Positions 23,040 through 34,086 of a stretch of DNA of 64,000 nt are shown here, piece by piece. The notes beneath the pieces are model-generated. The model worked only from the letters and a program-made list of their open reading frames with translations. It was not told the origin of the DNA and did no database searches. Position 1 is the stretch's first letter, and every line of letters begins with the position of its first letter. The DNA is from Ziziphus jujuba (lineage: Eukaryota; Streptophyta; Magnoliopsida; Rosales; Rhamnaceae), in assembly GCF_031755915.1 (NCBI RefSeq), contig NC_083382.1, positions 7,006,001 through 7,070,000 of the forward strand, given 5' to 3'. Position numbers and translations under genes: made by a program.

Positions 23040-23996
23040 TCACCGCCGCTTTCCGTACAACACATAAAGCGCCACAGCAGCTACAGCAATGGCTCCGGTA
23101 GAGCCCACCACCACAGGCAAGTTCAATCCCGTGGTGTCCTCCTCTCCGCCATTGAATAGCTCCTTCACCTCAGTCACAGTCCCATTAATGGCTTCCACCG
23201 TCTTGTCTTTCATAGCCTTCGCTGCTTCCTCAATCTCCTCCTGCAGCTCAACAATCTTCAACTCCATAGCCTTAGCTCGATTCTGAGACTCTCTCAGTTC
23301 ATCATCAACACCCAATTTATCCTTCGCCCATTTAGCCAATTCCTGGGCATTTTTGGCAATCTCAGATTCCAATTGCTCAATCGTCTTCTTGAAACCGATG
23401 ATTTCTTTCTCTTTCTCTCCGACTCGCTCTTTGAGCTCCTCTTCGACTCTGAGTTTCCTGCTCTTGTCCTCGATTTCCTTCACCTCCAAAATCCCAACCT
23501 TCCTCTCTAATTCCCTGACTCTCATCTCAGCCTCGGCTTTTGCCGTCTTCAACCTCTCGACCTCTTTCTCTAGGGCATCGATCTTCGCTCCTTTCTCTGC
23601 TGAAACCTTCTTCAGCTCCACCACCTCGTCGGTCTTTTCCTGTGACTCATTCATCGACGTGATCAGATCGTGTTGAAGCCTCGAGACCTCGGTCTCAAGC
23701 TCCACTGCTCTCTTTGCGATCGACTCCAGAACGTTCTTGCCGTCTTCGGACTGCTCGATCTCCCTCTCTTTCTCTACCAGCTTCTCCTTCAACTCTGCCT
23801 CGTCGCTCTTCAGCTTCCGGATCTCCGCTGTCATTTTCTTGATTCTCTCTTTGTCTTCTTCGTTCTCGGATACCAGTTCTTGCTTCTCTCGCTCTAGCTT
23901 CTCGATCTTCCTGCTCAGCTCCGCCGTCTGATCAACATCGTAGAAATTCTCCGTCGTCTGATCGCCGACGCCGTTCACCGTGTTCTCGTCTGCCAT
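23040..23996 (-). CDS. PMD1: Peroxisomal and mitochondrial division factor (PMD1/PMD2-like)
   Basis: Single exon, 318 aa, ATG at 23994-23996 and TGA at 23040-23042. From about residue 25 to 275 the protein is an almost unbroken heptad-rich coiled coil dense in Glu, Lys and Leu (SRKIEKLEREKQELV, KEKEIIGFKKTIEQLESEI). It ends in one membrane segment (LPVVVGSTGAIAVAAVALYV) followed by the basic tail LYGKRR, a tail anchor. Length and architecture match Arabidopsis PMD1 and PMD2, plant-specific proteins on the outer faces of peroxisomes and mitochondria that promote organelle division or morphology independently of the DRP3-FIS1 machinery. The neighbouring PAR-type HLH gene supports PMD1 (At3g58840 lies beside PAR2 in Arabidopsis). 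No lesions are seen. A more distant tail-anchored coiled-coil protein is the only alternative. Confidence 0.88.
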   Translation of the reverse strand: MADENTVNGVGDQTTENFYDVDQTAELSRKIEKLEREKQELVSENEEDKERIKKMTAEIRKLKSDEAELKEKLVEKEREIEQSEDGKNVLESIAKRAVELETEVSRLQHDLITSMNESQEKTDEVVELKKVSAEKGAKIDALEKEVERLKTAKAEAEMRVRELERKVGILEVKEIEDKSRKLRVEEELKERVGEKEKEIIGFKKTIEQLESEIAKNAQELAKWAKDKLGVDDELRESQNRAKAMELKIVELQEEIEEAAKAMKDKTVEAINGTVTEVKELFNGGEEDTTGLNLPVVVGSTGAIAVAAVALYVLYGKRR

Positions 23997-24343
23997 TTCT
24001 CAATCCTTATCTTTAAAAACACAAAGAAATCAATCAGAAATGCAAAAATGAAATATATATATATATATATATCTGTGGCAATCGCAGAGAAAATTAAAAG
24101 AAAAAAAGTAATAAACCGAGTAAATTTCTTACACTTGGAAAAAGAATTGAAAAAGAGAATTAGGAATTTTAAAAAAGAAAGAGAGAAAAACCCTAAGAAA
24201 AAGAAAATAAGAAAATAAAATTTTCCCGGAAAAGAGGTGAAGAACTTTTTTTTTCCTTTGGAGGAAAATGCGATTGGGGACTACTTTGTACGGAGAAAAA
24301 TACAAAAGAAGCTCCACCTTTTCTTTTTCTTCTTTCTTCTCTT

Positions 24344-24375
<32 letters not shown>

Positions 24376-24640
24376 AGCTTCTTTGGACTGAGAAAATGCG
24401 GTTTCTTTCCTTCTTTGAAGATATTTCCATTTTTTTTTTTAATATTTTTGGCGGAAAATAAAAAGGGTCAGAAAAAGTGAGAGAATAGGAGAATATCAAC
24501 GAATCTGATGAGAGGAACGGACGGTTGATAATGGTTGAAGGGATAGTGCGTAGCACGTGCTTAAAGCTGTGGGGACATTCTTTTGTGTCGGCCGTTGGAT
24601 TTGGGCCTTTCGTTGTGGTTGTAGTTCGACTTTGGCCCAC
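23997..24640 (-). promoter_or_regulatory. PMD1 leader and promoter region
   Basis: On the - strand the leader carries a GA/CT microsatellite (24345-24375) and a (TA)n tract near 24053-24071. Farther up are a CACGTG G-box at 24554-24559 and two site II-like GGCCCA/TGGGCC motifs (about 24602-24640), typical of plant promoters of broadly expressed genes. The transcription start is not determined. Confidence 0.45.
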
Positions 24641-24829
24641 TCACTCCCATAAGTCTTAAGCCATGTTAAGCATGGTTTTAGGTGTTTGAGAAAACAATTA
24701 GTGATCCATAGGAATTGATAATGGTGTGCTTTAATCGGAATGATAATTTGTCCCGCACATCATTTCCAACGCGGCAGTTTTTTCTAAAAAATCAAAACTG
24801 TAGAATAGACTAGGGATAAAATTTTAAGG

Positions 24830-25145
24830 TCCAAATCAAGATCAGTCAGGGACAGGAGAATAAAGAATCTGGTCTGAATTCGTCTGTATATATTTATTTT
24901 TTTTTATATTTTATATATTTAAATTATTATATTTTTTAAAAATATATTTTATTATAATTATAAATTTAAATTTTAATATATTTTATTATATTTTAGTTAT
25001 TTTATTTATAAAAAAATTATATCAATTTATAAAAAATAAATAAACAAATGGAAAAAACCATGAGAACGGAATAAAAAATTCTCTACGGAAATAGAAACAA
25101 AATTTCAAAAACCGGTCCCATCCCATCTCGTTTAACATTTCTACT
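24830..25145 (-). repeat. Dispersed repeat, second copy (inverted)
   Basis: Reverse-complement counterpart of 297-660. It has the A/T tail 24890-25010 and then ctctacggaaatagaaac and cggtcccatcccatctcg, which pair with tttccgttcttg and aagatggaacgggatc of the first copy. No coding sequence. Confidence 0.6.
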
Positions 25146-25970
25146 TTAATCACACATTGGTTTTTTTTTTTTTTTGGTTTTTTAATATTTAATTGTGTGA
25201 ATTTTTCATAAATGTTAATAAAGGGTAGTTAGCATTTATTAAATATATCAAACGACTACAAAAAAAATTAATAATAATAATGAAAACCAAAAAATAACAC
25301 AATCTCAAATAGCTTTTGATTTGGTGCTTATATATTTTTTTTTCTTTTAAATATATAATCAATTGAGATGTTGAAAAACCATTAATAAACACGTGAAGTA
25401 ATTATAGATGATTTAGTAGAAAAAAAAACCAAAAAAATCAATGGAGCTTTTTTATTTTTTATTTTTTATTCTTGGTTTGGTAACACGTTGAGTTTTTTTT
25501 TTTTCTTTTTTTTTTTTATTCTTGGTTTTTTCTACTATGTAGTTGTTTATTTTAAGTTTTAGTTTATATTTGCTAAATTTTTTAGACATCTCATTTAACT
25601 ATAAATTTAAAAGGAAAAAAAAAACACCAATTCAAAAAAAAAAGTTTTAAATAGTTCTTCATTTGGTTTTTTTTTATTAAATTTATTTTTATTTGAAATG
25701 TCTAATAAACTCTAATTAACACTGATAAACTATTGAAATATGCAAATTGCATACAATTAAATTAAAAAGCAAAAACAAAAAAGCAAACCAACCATTCCTA
25801 AGTCCTAACCAACACTTTATATATCTAGTTTTAAGTTTTATTACTTTTCTACTAAAATTTTATTTATTTTTATTAAAATAGGACTAAAAGTTCAGGAATA
25901 CTATAAGCAATTAATCTCGTGAGAGTCAACTAAACCAGTTTAATCATTCGACAGAACGTTGCAAACTCTC
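25146..25970. other. Intergenic, nothing recognised
   Basis: Very AT-rich with T- and A-runs (25160-25174, 25492-25517). Some tttttattcttggttt segments repeat (25465 and 25517). No gene is seen. Confidence 0.5.
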
Positions 25971-26200
25971 TTTTTTTTTTTTGAATAAAAGGAAAATTTC
26001 CATTAATATTAGAGATATAACCAAGTAACAACTCCTGAAGCCAAAGGGGACCATCCTCAAGCCAGGAACAGAGAAGATCTCAGAAAAAAACTCCTTTTTA
26101 GGAGATATATCTAGTAGTCGTATGGCTAAGACTTGTTAAGGGAGTTAACAATCTCATTGCATTTTCTAAAAAGATGAGGAATGGTAGAATTCATGACATT
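25971..26200 (-). mobile_element. 5'-truncated LINE (L1-type) 3' end with RNase H remnant
   Basis: Read on the - strand, the segment contains FRKCNEIVNSLNKS followed by a stop, then WLEDGPLWLQELLLGYIS in another frame. These are the closing motifs of the RNase H domain of plant LINEs (R-x-C-N-x-x-A-x-x-L-A-K and W-x-E-x-x-P-x-W-x-x-x-L-L). It ends with a poly(A) (T12 at 25971-25982 on the + strand). Only the last part of the second ORF is left, with at least one frame break. Confidence 0.65.
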
Positions 26201-26923
26201 ATTTGTAAAAGAAAAAACCCTTTAGAGCTGGTCATAAGAACAATGCAAAAGTGGTTGGAACTGGAATCTAATCTTTCTTTTCATCCACGAGTGCCCTTAA
26301 CAAGCATTCTTATCCTTTTGATTTTTTGGGGAATCTATACTCAAAAAATAAAATAAAAAATAATATAATAATAAAAATTGTGAGGCCAAACATCTTGGGT
26401 CAAAAGCTAAATAACCCATTGGATGAAGATAGGGGCCCTGTAATATCTAACATGGGCTTAATTTCTTGTCACCAAGGTCCAAAGACTCCAACCTCAGTCG
26501 ATGGAGCATTTTGAAACACACATCACCATATGCATTATAAACGTTTGTAGGGAATAAATAATTGTTTTCTCACTAAACCGCTTCTACAATAATAATATAA
26601 GTATGAATATTACACTTTTTATGTTGAAATTTTCAATTCAAAAGGGGACAAAAGAACTCCAAGAGGAGAGAGGAGAGAGATTAAGAATAGAATGAAGCAA
26701 AATGTGCAATGTTTTATTGTCAGGTTTGATATATGAATTCTTGGGTGGAGGATATTTAGGCTCAATTCCATGAATATTCTATTTGGACCACCTGTTAAGA
26801 ACGAAATATTTGTTGCTTCAAAGCATGGCTTACACAAAACACATGCATGTGGTACCAAAATGAGTTTTTTAAAGTTTCCAGCTGCTGATTCATCTGCATG
26901 CAGGTTGTTTTCCCCAGCTATAC

Positions 26924-26963
<40 letters not shown>

Positions 26964-29900
26964 TATATTCTTTTACCCATTTTCTTTATAAACTGACAGT
27001 GGCCACCACCAATTCATGATCCTAAATATAATTTAATATCTGTATGTATATTTATTATATATATATATATATATAAAGTTCTACTGTAGTGGGCAATGCT
27101 GTCTAGCATATCTAAACAATTGATACATGTAATTTGGACATTTATAAATTATATGTAATTAGATATGAAATAATATAATAATTATAATAGCAATAAATCA
27201 TAAATATTTATTTAAAGGACCATGTCTCTAGCTTATGTCTGCTTACGTGAAATTTTGACAATTTAATTAATAATTTATATAATATTATAGTTGTGTACTA
27301 ATTTATTACTTAAGTAGTAGTGAATTGTAAGCTGAAATTTCAAGAGACTGGAATCATGTTAAGGAGATATTGGTTTTTTATTTTGCCTTGCCATTAATTA
27401 AGAGATACACACTTATAATTTAGATATATATATATATATATATTGAAAAGATTTAGGTATGATGAAACATAGTTTATGTATTCTATCTATATATATTTTT
27501 GGAGATCTATATATATATATATATATAATTTTGTCTCCATTTTTCCAAACATTAAGTTAAAATAATAATTTTGTCTCCATTTTTCTATTTCCATTCCTAT
27601 GCAATTAGTAAAAGAATTTTATCTTATCTTTAAAAACAATTTCTTTTCCATTTTATTATTTTTTTTCCCCCTCAAGCGGGGAGTTAAAATAAGAATCTTC
27701 TGTTGCTATTTTTATTTTTTTTTTATCTATGCTCCTATCTAACTATAAAAGAGTCTCATCTTTTTTTAAAAAAAAAAGAGTCTTTTTCCGTTTGATTTAG
27801 TTTATTTTGTTGATATCTTTCGATAATGTGACATCATATATTAGTATGGGATGGACATATCATGTAAATCGCAAATCTATGTCATAATAACATGCTTTTT
27901 CAACATATATAACATGTCATTTTTAATATACAATGTACAATTGAAATCCAAATTCCTTAAACAAGCTTATTAACATAATTAGTTTTCTTTTAAAGGATAA
28001 TTTTGTTATTTATTTTATTTAAGCATGTTTAAAAAAATTTAGTAATTATTTAATCATATATGACAGGTAAGTACGACTAATAGTAATTATTTAATTATCA
28101 ATAAAAATTGTTGGATTTATTAGTTCTTTTACCTAATTATGCTTCGGGACCGATATAAAAATGGATAAAAATATTAGAGATTTTAACTTTTAATATTTAG
28201 AAGAACTAATAATATAATTTATGAATTCTAATTTTTATAAAATATAGATGCTTCTTTTTTTTTTTTTTTTTTTTTGTCTGGGCATGTTTTTGTTTGTATC
28301 CAGAGCCCCACAATATAAAGTAAAGGAAGGTGACCAAAAAAAAAGGGAATTCCTCATGAGTTAGGAGGACAATCTAAGCCAAAGAGAGGGCCTACGATCC
28401 TTAATTCCAAAACCATTTTGCCTAATTTTTATATGTTGACCTTTTTAGGTCCAAAAAAGTATCATAAAACTGTTCCCTAAAGCTGAGAAATTTTTTTGTC
28501 CTAACCTCTTGTGTGTGAAACACATATAAAATCTTGTCAAGGTCCAAAGTTAGGTTTACCAACAAAATCATCTATAAATATATGAATCATTTTTCAGCCA
28601 AATACGCTGCCAAAAAAAAAAAAAAAAGGAAACCATTAATTCATTTTGGATGCATAGAGTGCTTTTACATAAACCATAACCAAGACCAAAAAGTTGAGTT
28701 TTTTTTTTTTTCTCTGATATTCGGGGCAATATTAAGAATGTAATTTTATTTTTATTTTTTTTACTCAAAAGAATGTAATTATTAATCATGCCAAATTTAT
28801 CTCAAATACTAATTTTATTTGTTTAGTAATGTTACATGTGACAAATTATTTACCTAATACTATAATATAAATAAAACAAATTCTAATAAAAACCTATAAA
28901 ATATTATCATATCATCACTAATGATTTATATTTTGGATTAGTTCAATTAATGATCTGATTATTAACTCTTTTTCTTTTTTTTCTTTTTTTCTTTTTTTGC
29001 CTTCAAAAATTTGGATGCTTTAAGTCTATCTAACATCCAAAACTAAACTATGGAAAAAAATAAATAAATAAATAAAAACAGATATGAGAGCAAACCAATA
29101 AATTATTTTTAATATTAAATAAAATTAATTTAATTGATATTTGAAAATTTATACATAATATCTGGATTAAAAAAATTATTTTAAATGATAAAAAATAAAC
29201 AAACGACTTTTGGTCCGACCATGACAAGACTTGGCTTTTGACTCTTGAACGTTTAAAAATTAAATCTAATTAAATTGGAAAAATAAAAATATTAAATTAC
29301 AAACCTTGGTTTACTGTTTTTCCGACAATATCCAAGTCCCGCTTTATCTTTAGAATTTATTGTTTCATAATTATTGGCATGCAATGAGTTGATATTTTTA
29401 TGCAATAATTAGGCCCACACTGACTTTCTTTTCACCCCCAAAAAAAGAAGAAAAAGAAAAAGAAAACAACTTTATCAAAACATCTCTTTTATGATGGTAG
29501 AGATTTTTAATAAAAAATAAATAAATAAACAAAAAATGAATAAACATTAATTCAAAAATATTTTGTTCATTGAAGCGCATTTGCATTTTCTACGGTTTGA
29601 CTAGAGGTATTAAAACAATTTCATTCATACACGATTTTAATATCATTAAACATAACATTTTATTGGATGATTTTTTGACATTTTTATAGTGTTTTCTGGA
29701 TATGCAAAAACAAAACAAAACCTAGTATGGATTTGAAGTTTTGTTCTCTTAACTATAACCCATATATATATATGTATGTAAAATAGGCATTTAGATTTCT
29801 CTAAAAAATAATCATGAAATGGATAAGGTTGAAATGAAAGTGAAAAAAGGACAAGATGCGTGTACTGAGCAGATTAATGCACACGAATATCTCTATTTTT

Positions 29901-30871
29901 GTCAATATGTCACATACTGTATCGGTTTAATTTATAAATATATGTATATACTTATATAAATTCTGCATTTAATATAAACAAAGGATTCCAATAGTTATTT
30001 TCTATTTTTTTTTAATAAAATAGAGGATTCCAATTCTAATTATTACCTTACTTTCAGCATGGATAAAAATATTTGAATTCAAAATTATTATTCTGATTTT
30101 ATTACAAGATTAATTTAAAAAAAATATATATATATATAGTCCGTGTATAATATATATAAAAATATTACACAAAAATATTAATGATGTCATCCTCAATACT
30201 AAAATTCTGATAAGAAAGAATCTAGGAGAATATACCAATCTCCATTGCATATAATTTCACCGTTGTTAATGGGATTTCAAATATAACCAAATAAAAAGAT
30301 TAAATAAACAATATTCACCAAAAATAAATAATAAAAATCAAAGTGTTTAGCTATTTTACATGATTAAAACTAATTAAAAACTTATTGGAATAAAGTTATT
30401 TACTTTTTCAGTTTTTTGGTAGGAAAAAATTTCAATCCTTTCTCTAAGAAAACCAAAAAAAAAAAAAAAAAGGATGACAGTAAATTTGAGGACACACCCA
30501 CAAAAGCACATGCAGCAAATGGAAGATGTTCATCTTTTCAGCAGGTCATTATTCACAAAGTTTTTTTTTTTTTTTCAAATATATATATGCAAAGATGGTT
30601 TGCTAATAATTAACATTCTCTATAATTTTAAAAAAAAAATAAAAAAATCCTACAACAGTACATTAATAAATTAGTACTAAACCAACCCCCCCTATTCATT
30701 AAAGATTAATCAAAATAAACATTATAACAAATTAACAAGGAAAAAAAAACCCAAAAAAATAAAATAAAGATTGGGAAATTGAAATTAATCTTGCTTCCCC
30801 AAACAAAAGTGAAAAGAAAAAAAAAAATAAAAGACAATAATGATTGAAAAAAGAAAAAAAAATTTGAAAAT
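26201..30871. other. Long AT-rich intergenic region
   Basis: No gene recognised on either strand. Open frames here are short and low complexity. (TA)n tracts occur at 26925-26962, 27056-27076, 27426-27444 and 27508-27526. Poly-T or poly-A runs lie at 28254-28275, 28612-28627 and 30453-30471. Confidence 0.5.
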
Positions 30872-31261
30872 TCAACCTCCGAACTTCCTCTTCTCCTTCT
30901 CAAAACCTTCAAAGAGACAAGTAAGAGCTCTCATGGCTTTCAACTGGCACTGCAAAGCGATTATATACCCAGCAGTTTCTTCAAACAGCTTATCGACACC
31001 AAGCGATTCGCCTCCCGGAACAATCCTCTGCAATGCCTCAATCTTCCTCTCCACCTCTTCTTTCTCATCCTCTTCTTGTTCTTTTTCATCATCACCATTG
31101 CCATTATGCTTCTTCACCTTCATTGCCTCCCTCTGCTTATTCCTTCTGCTTTTCCGATGCGAATCGGATCTCCGAAGGGTGTTTTTGGAGTGGGTTTTTC
31201 TCTGTTTGGATGGGGCTGTGGGCAGAGGTACTATTTGGGAGGTTAATGGAGAATCCTCCAT
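30872..31261 (-). CDS. PAR1: Atypical HLH transcriptional cofactor (PAR1/PAR2-like)
   Basis: Single exon, 129 aa, ATG at 31259-31261, TGA at 30872-30874. The N-terminus is Ser/Pro-rich. Residues 30-52 are basic (RRSDSHRKSRRNKQR), 57-70 are acidic, and 70-113 form an HLH (ERKIEALQRIVPGG, then LFEETAGYIIALQCQLKAM). The basic patch lacks the His-Glu-Arg pattern needed to read E-boxes, so the protein should dimerise without binding DNA. This is the design of Arabidopsis PAR1 and PAR2, shade-induced repressors of auxin- and brassinosteroid-responsive growth that sequester other bHLH factors such as PIFs in the nucleus. UPBEAT1 and IBH1 have the same architecture, but gene order beside MPK20 (as in At2g42870-At2g42880) favours PAR1/PAR2. 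Confidence 0.8.
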   Translation of the reverse strand: MEDSPLTSQIVPLPTAPSKQRKTHSKNTLRRSDSHRKSRRNKQREAMKVKKHNGNGDDEKEQEEDEKEEVERKIEALQRIVPGGESLGVDKLFEETAGYIIALQCQLKAMRALTCLFEGFEKEKRKFGG

Positions 31262-31272
31262 GGATATACAGT

Positions 31273-31350
31273 AGAGAGAGAAAGTGAGATGAGAAGGTGT
31301 TTTTTTTTTTTTTTTTTTTTTTTTTAGAGAGAGAGAGAGAAAGTGAGATG
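31273..31350. repeat. T26 tract between 19-bp direct repeats upstream of PAR1
   Basis: agagagagaaagtgagatg occurs at 31273-31291 and again at 31332-31350. Between them are agaaggtg, a run of 26 T (31300-31325) and a longer GA run. On the gene's strand this is an A26 tract about 40-65 bases upstream of the ATG, likely in the leader or core promoter. Confidence 0.75.
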
Positions 31351-31780
31351 GGTTTGAGAATGAAGAAGAATGAGAGGAGAGGTATGGGAGTTAAATTATT
31401 GTAAAGAGCTCTAGAAATGTCAATGCCAACGAATCCGTGGGACCCACTCTAGTTTTTATTTTTTTTTAATTTTTTAATTTTTTATTTTTGGCAAAGCTCA
31501 GGACCTGGGTTTCTGGATTGGAGGAGTGGGGAAAGTGACTGTGTACTCCACGCGCCATTTGTTACGCTGTAGGTTTCTTTTGCCCCCAGCTGTTCCAACA
31601 TGTGCCATGCATTACAATTTATTGGATCGTATCCAATGGTGATTCATTTATATTATTATAAATTTTATTTTTATTTTTTTGTTTTTTGGTAATTGTTATT
31701 TTATTTTTCTTAAAAATGAATATGGCGATTCATTTTCTATGTTTTTGGAAGGAACAGCTTCTTTATATTACAATATTTAT

Positions 31781-32245
31781 GTGAGTTAATTACATTTTGC
31801 ACTTTTTAATTATATGATATTGCATTTTAAATTATCATTTTCTAATGCAAATTACATGCTTTGGAATAAAAGATATTTTTATACAAAAAGTATTAAAAAT
31901 TTGCCAAATTAAATCATTTAAAAAAAGTTTATGTATAAACAACTAATACAATATGTTTTGACCTTAGTAAAGCCATGGATATTTATTATGGGTTTTAATT
32001 AGTAAATAATTTTATTCATTTTTATTTATTTATATATATATATTATTTTTTTTTTCCAAAACACCTTTTATTGAAATGTATGTGACTTGCACATCGAGCA
32101 TATTTCATATATATTTGAATGGGGTTACCAATTGTACCCAAGTAAATTGATAATTCAGAATGCAATTTTAAAGTTATTAAAATTAGGAAGGCAAAGTGAA
32201 AAACAATATATAATTTGGGGATGCAAAGTGTAAGTAGTCTTATTC
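31781..32245. mobile_element. TIR element, about 465 bp
   Basis: The left end gttaattacattttgcact and the reversed right end gactacttacactttgcatc match, and the inverted similarity continues inside (gatattgcattttaaattatca against attgcattctgaattatca). Non-coding, AT-rich. It fits a MITE with long subterminal inverted repeats. Confidence 0.5.
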
Positions 32246-33957
32246 ATGTAATACTTGTGTAAAATCCGTATGTTTTATTTTATTATTGTTTGATGTTTCG
32301 TGTAATTATAGATTGTTAAATTTATGTTACATATATAAAAATTGAAAGAGATATGAAATGACATAGTATACTTGTTATATAAAATACCTTTTTGATAGTA
32401 TAACTAAAAGCTAACATGATTTTTTTTTTTTTCATTTGACTAGTGCCTATTTGATAATGCATTATTTTTATTTTTGTTAGTGATATGTAATTTGCTTAAT
32501 TCGAATGACTGTTACTATTTATTTACGAATAATTTTAAATATCTAAAGTCATTTTTTAAAAAGATAAGTATTATGTTTGGTAAAAAAAATGTGACTATCT
32601 TATATTTTTTTGAGCTCTTAGATTTTATGAACATATGGTATTTTATTAAGGTTTTCAAATTTTTTTTTTACTATATGGTATTTCTATTGTGCTCTCAAAA
32701 CTTTTGTAGAATCCTTTTTTTTTTTTCGAGCCCTTAAATTTTGTTAAATATTTAATATTTTTTTTATCAATGTAAGAAAATTAATTTTAGAGATTCCAAA
32801 ACAAAATTTCGTGTTTTTAGAGGGCATAAAGTGCATTTTCTTTTACTCTTACAAAATAAACAAATGAAATTTTGAAAAAAAAATAAAAAATCATTTTTGA
32901 AAGGTCATGTGAGGCGCACATGATCCCAAATTAATGAAATCTGTTAAAATTAATCCTAATTGGACCAATCTAAAATAATTTTGAAAATATAAAATATTCA
33001 TATATTATAATTGATTTTAAATCCTAATTTAAATATTTATGATTACACAGGATACGAAAATGTATTTATTTTAATTTTTTATTACATAAATTTATAGATT
33101 TTAGAAGTAAATAAATAGATATTTAGTCATCATATCAATGTTTGATCTTATGATTAATGGTTATTATTTGCCACAAATGCTAATATTGAATTTTTTTTCA
33201 AAATAAAAAAATAATTGAAGGATGTCTTTTTTGGTCATTTTGGAAACTTTCTAACTAAGATCAATTTGGACTAGTTAATATAATATTTTATGAATTTTTT
33301 TTTTTTAGATATTACTTCTGTGGTAATATTTAGTTATTTCAAGGTGAGATTATTGTTAGATAATTATATTTTCATTCTTTCTAACAGTGTATAATTTTCT
33401 TTTTTAAATACTGTGAATACAAATTTGTAAGAGATAAGTTTATTTATGATTTGAATTTATATAATCACTCAATGAGAAAATTCCAAAATCAAAAAGATAA
33501 AAGATATTATATAAAGTGTCATGTCTTCTGAAAGACAGTCCCCCACCCAAAAAGATACTATTTAAAAGGAAGTGTACTTCCTAAACCATACAATATTGTT
33601 TAGAAAAATTCTATTATATGTATATCCTTAAGATAAATGTATAAAAAGCTAAGATAATTAATTATTCCAAATAGAAATTTAAGAATTAAATTAAACAGTA
33701 TCATTACAAAACTTACAGAATTAATACGTGACAAATGTTTTGAAGCAAAAACTATATAACATAATTGAATTTCAAAATTATTCAAGTTTTGCAAATATAA
33801 ATTTGTATTCCAAATTAATTTAGTTATTTTTTAAAAAGAAGAAGTTCCACGCGCAGTGGAAGTGGAAGTGAAAAGGAAAATTACATTGAATCACCTGCGG
33901 ATGGGTCCTTTGAAAAAAAAAATGGAGGGCCCCACAGCCACAAAATCATAGAAAAGG

Positions 33958-34086
33958 CACATGTGATCACATGATTTTCTTGAACCTAACACCACCCCAT
34001 GTGCCTCCTCAACCCCCCCAACCCCCCCCTTATTTTGCTCTCCTTCCTATGATCTACATCACTACCCTTCGCATGCTCGCCACGTG
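33958..34086 (-). promoter_or_regulatory. E-box/G-box cluster upstream of PAR1
   Basis: CACATGTGATCACATG at 33958-33973 holds overlapping CACATG/CATGTG boxes. A CACGTG G-box follows at 34081-34086 in gccacgtgtc. CACATG and CACGTG are the sites bound by PIF-type bHLH factors. They lie 2.7-2.8 kb upstream of the PAR1 start, in a patch of more balanced base composition than its surroundings. Function is inferred only. Confidence 0.3.

Noticed and set aside
30840..31274. 144-codon + strand frame over the PAR1 locus
   Set aside because: It is the antisense shadow of the PAR1-like HLH gene; the - strand frame shows a coherent HLH domain.
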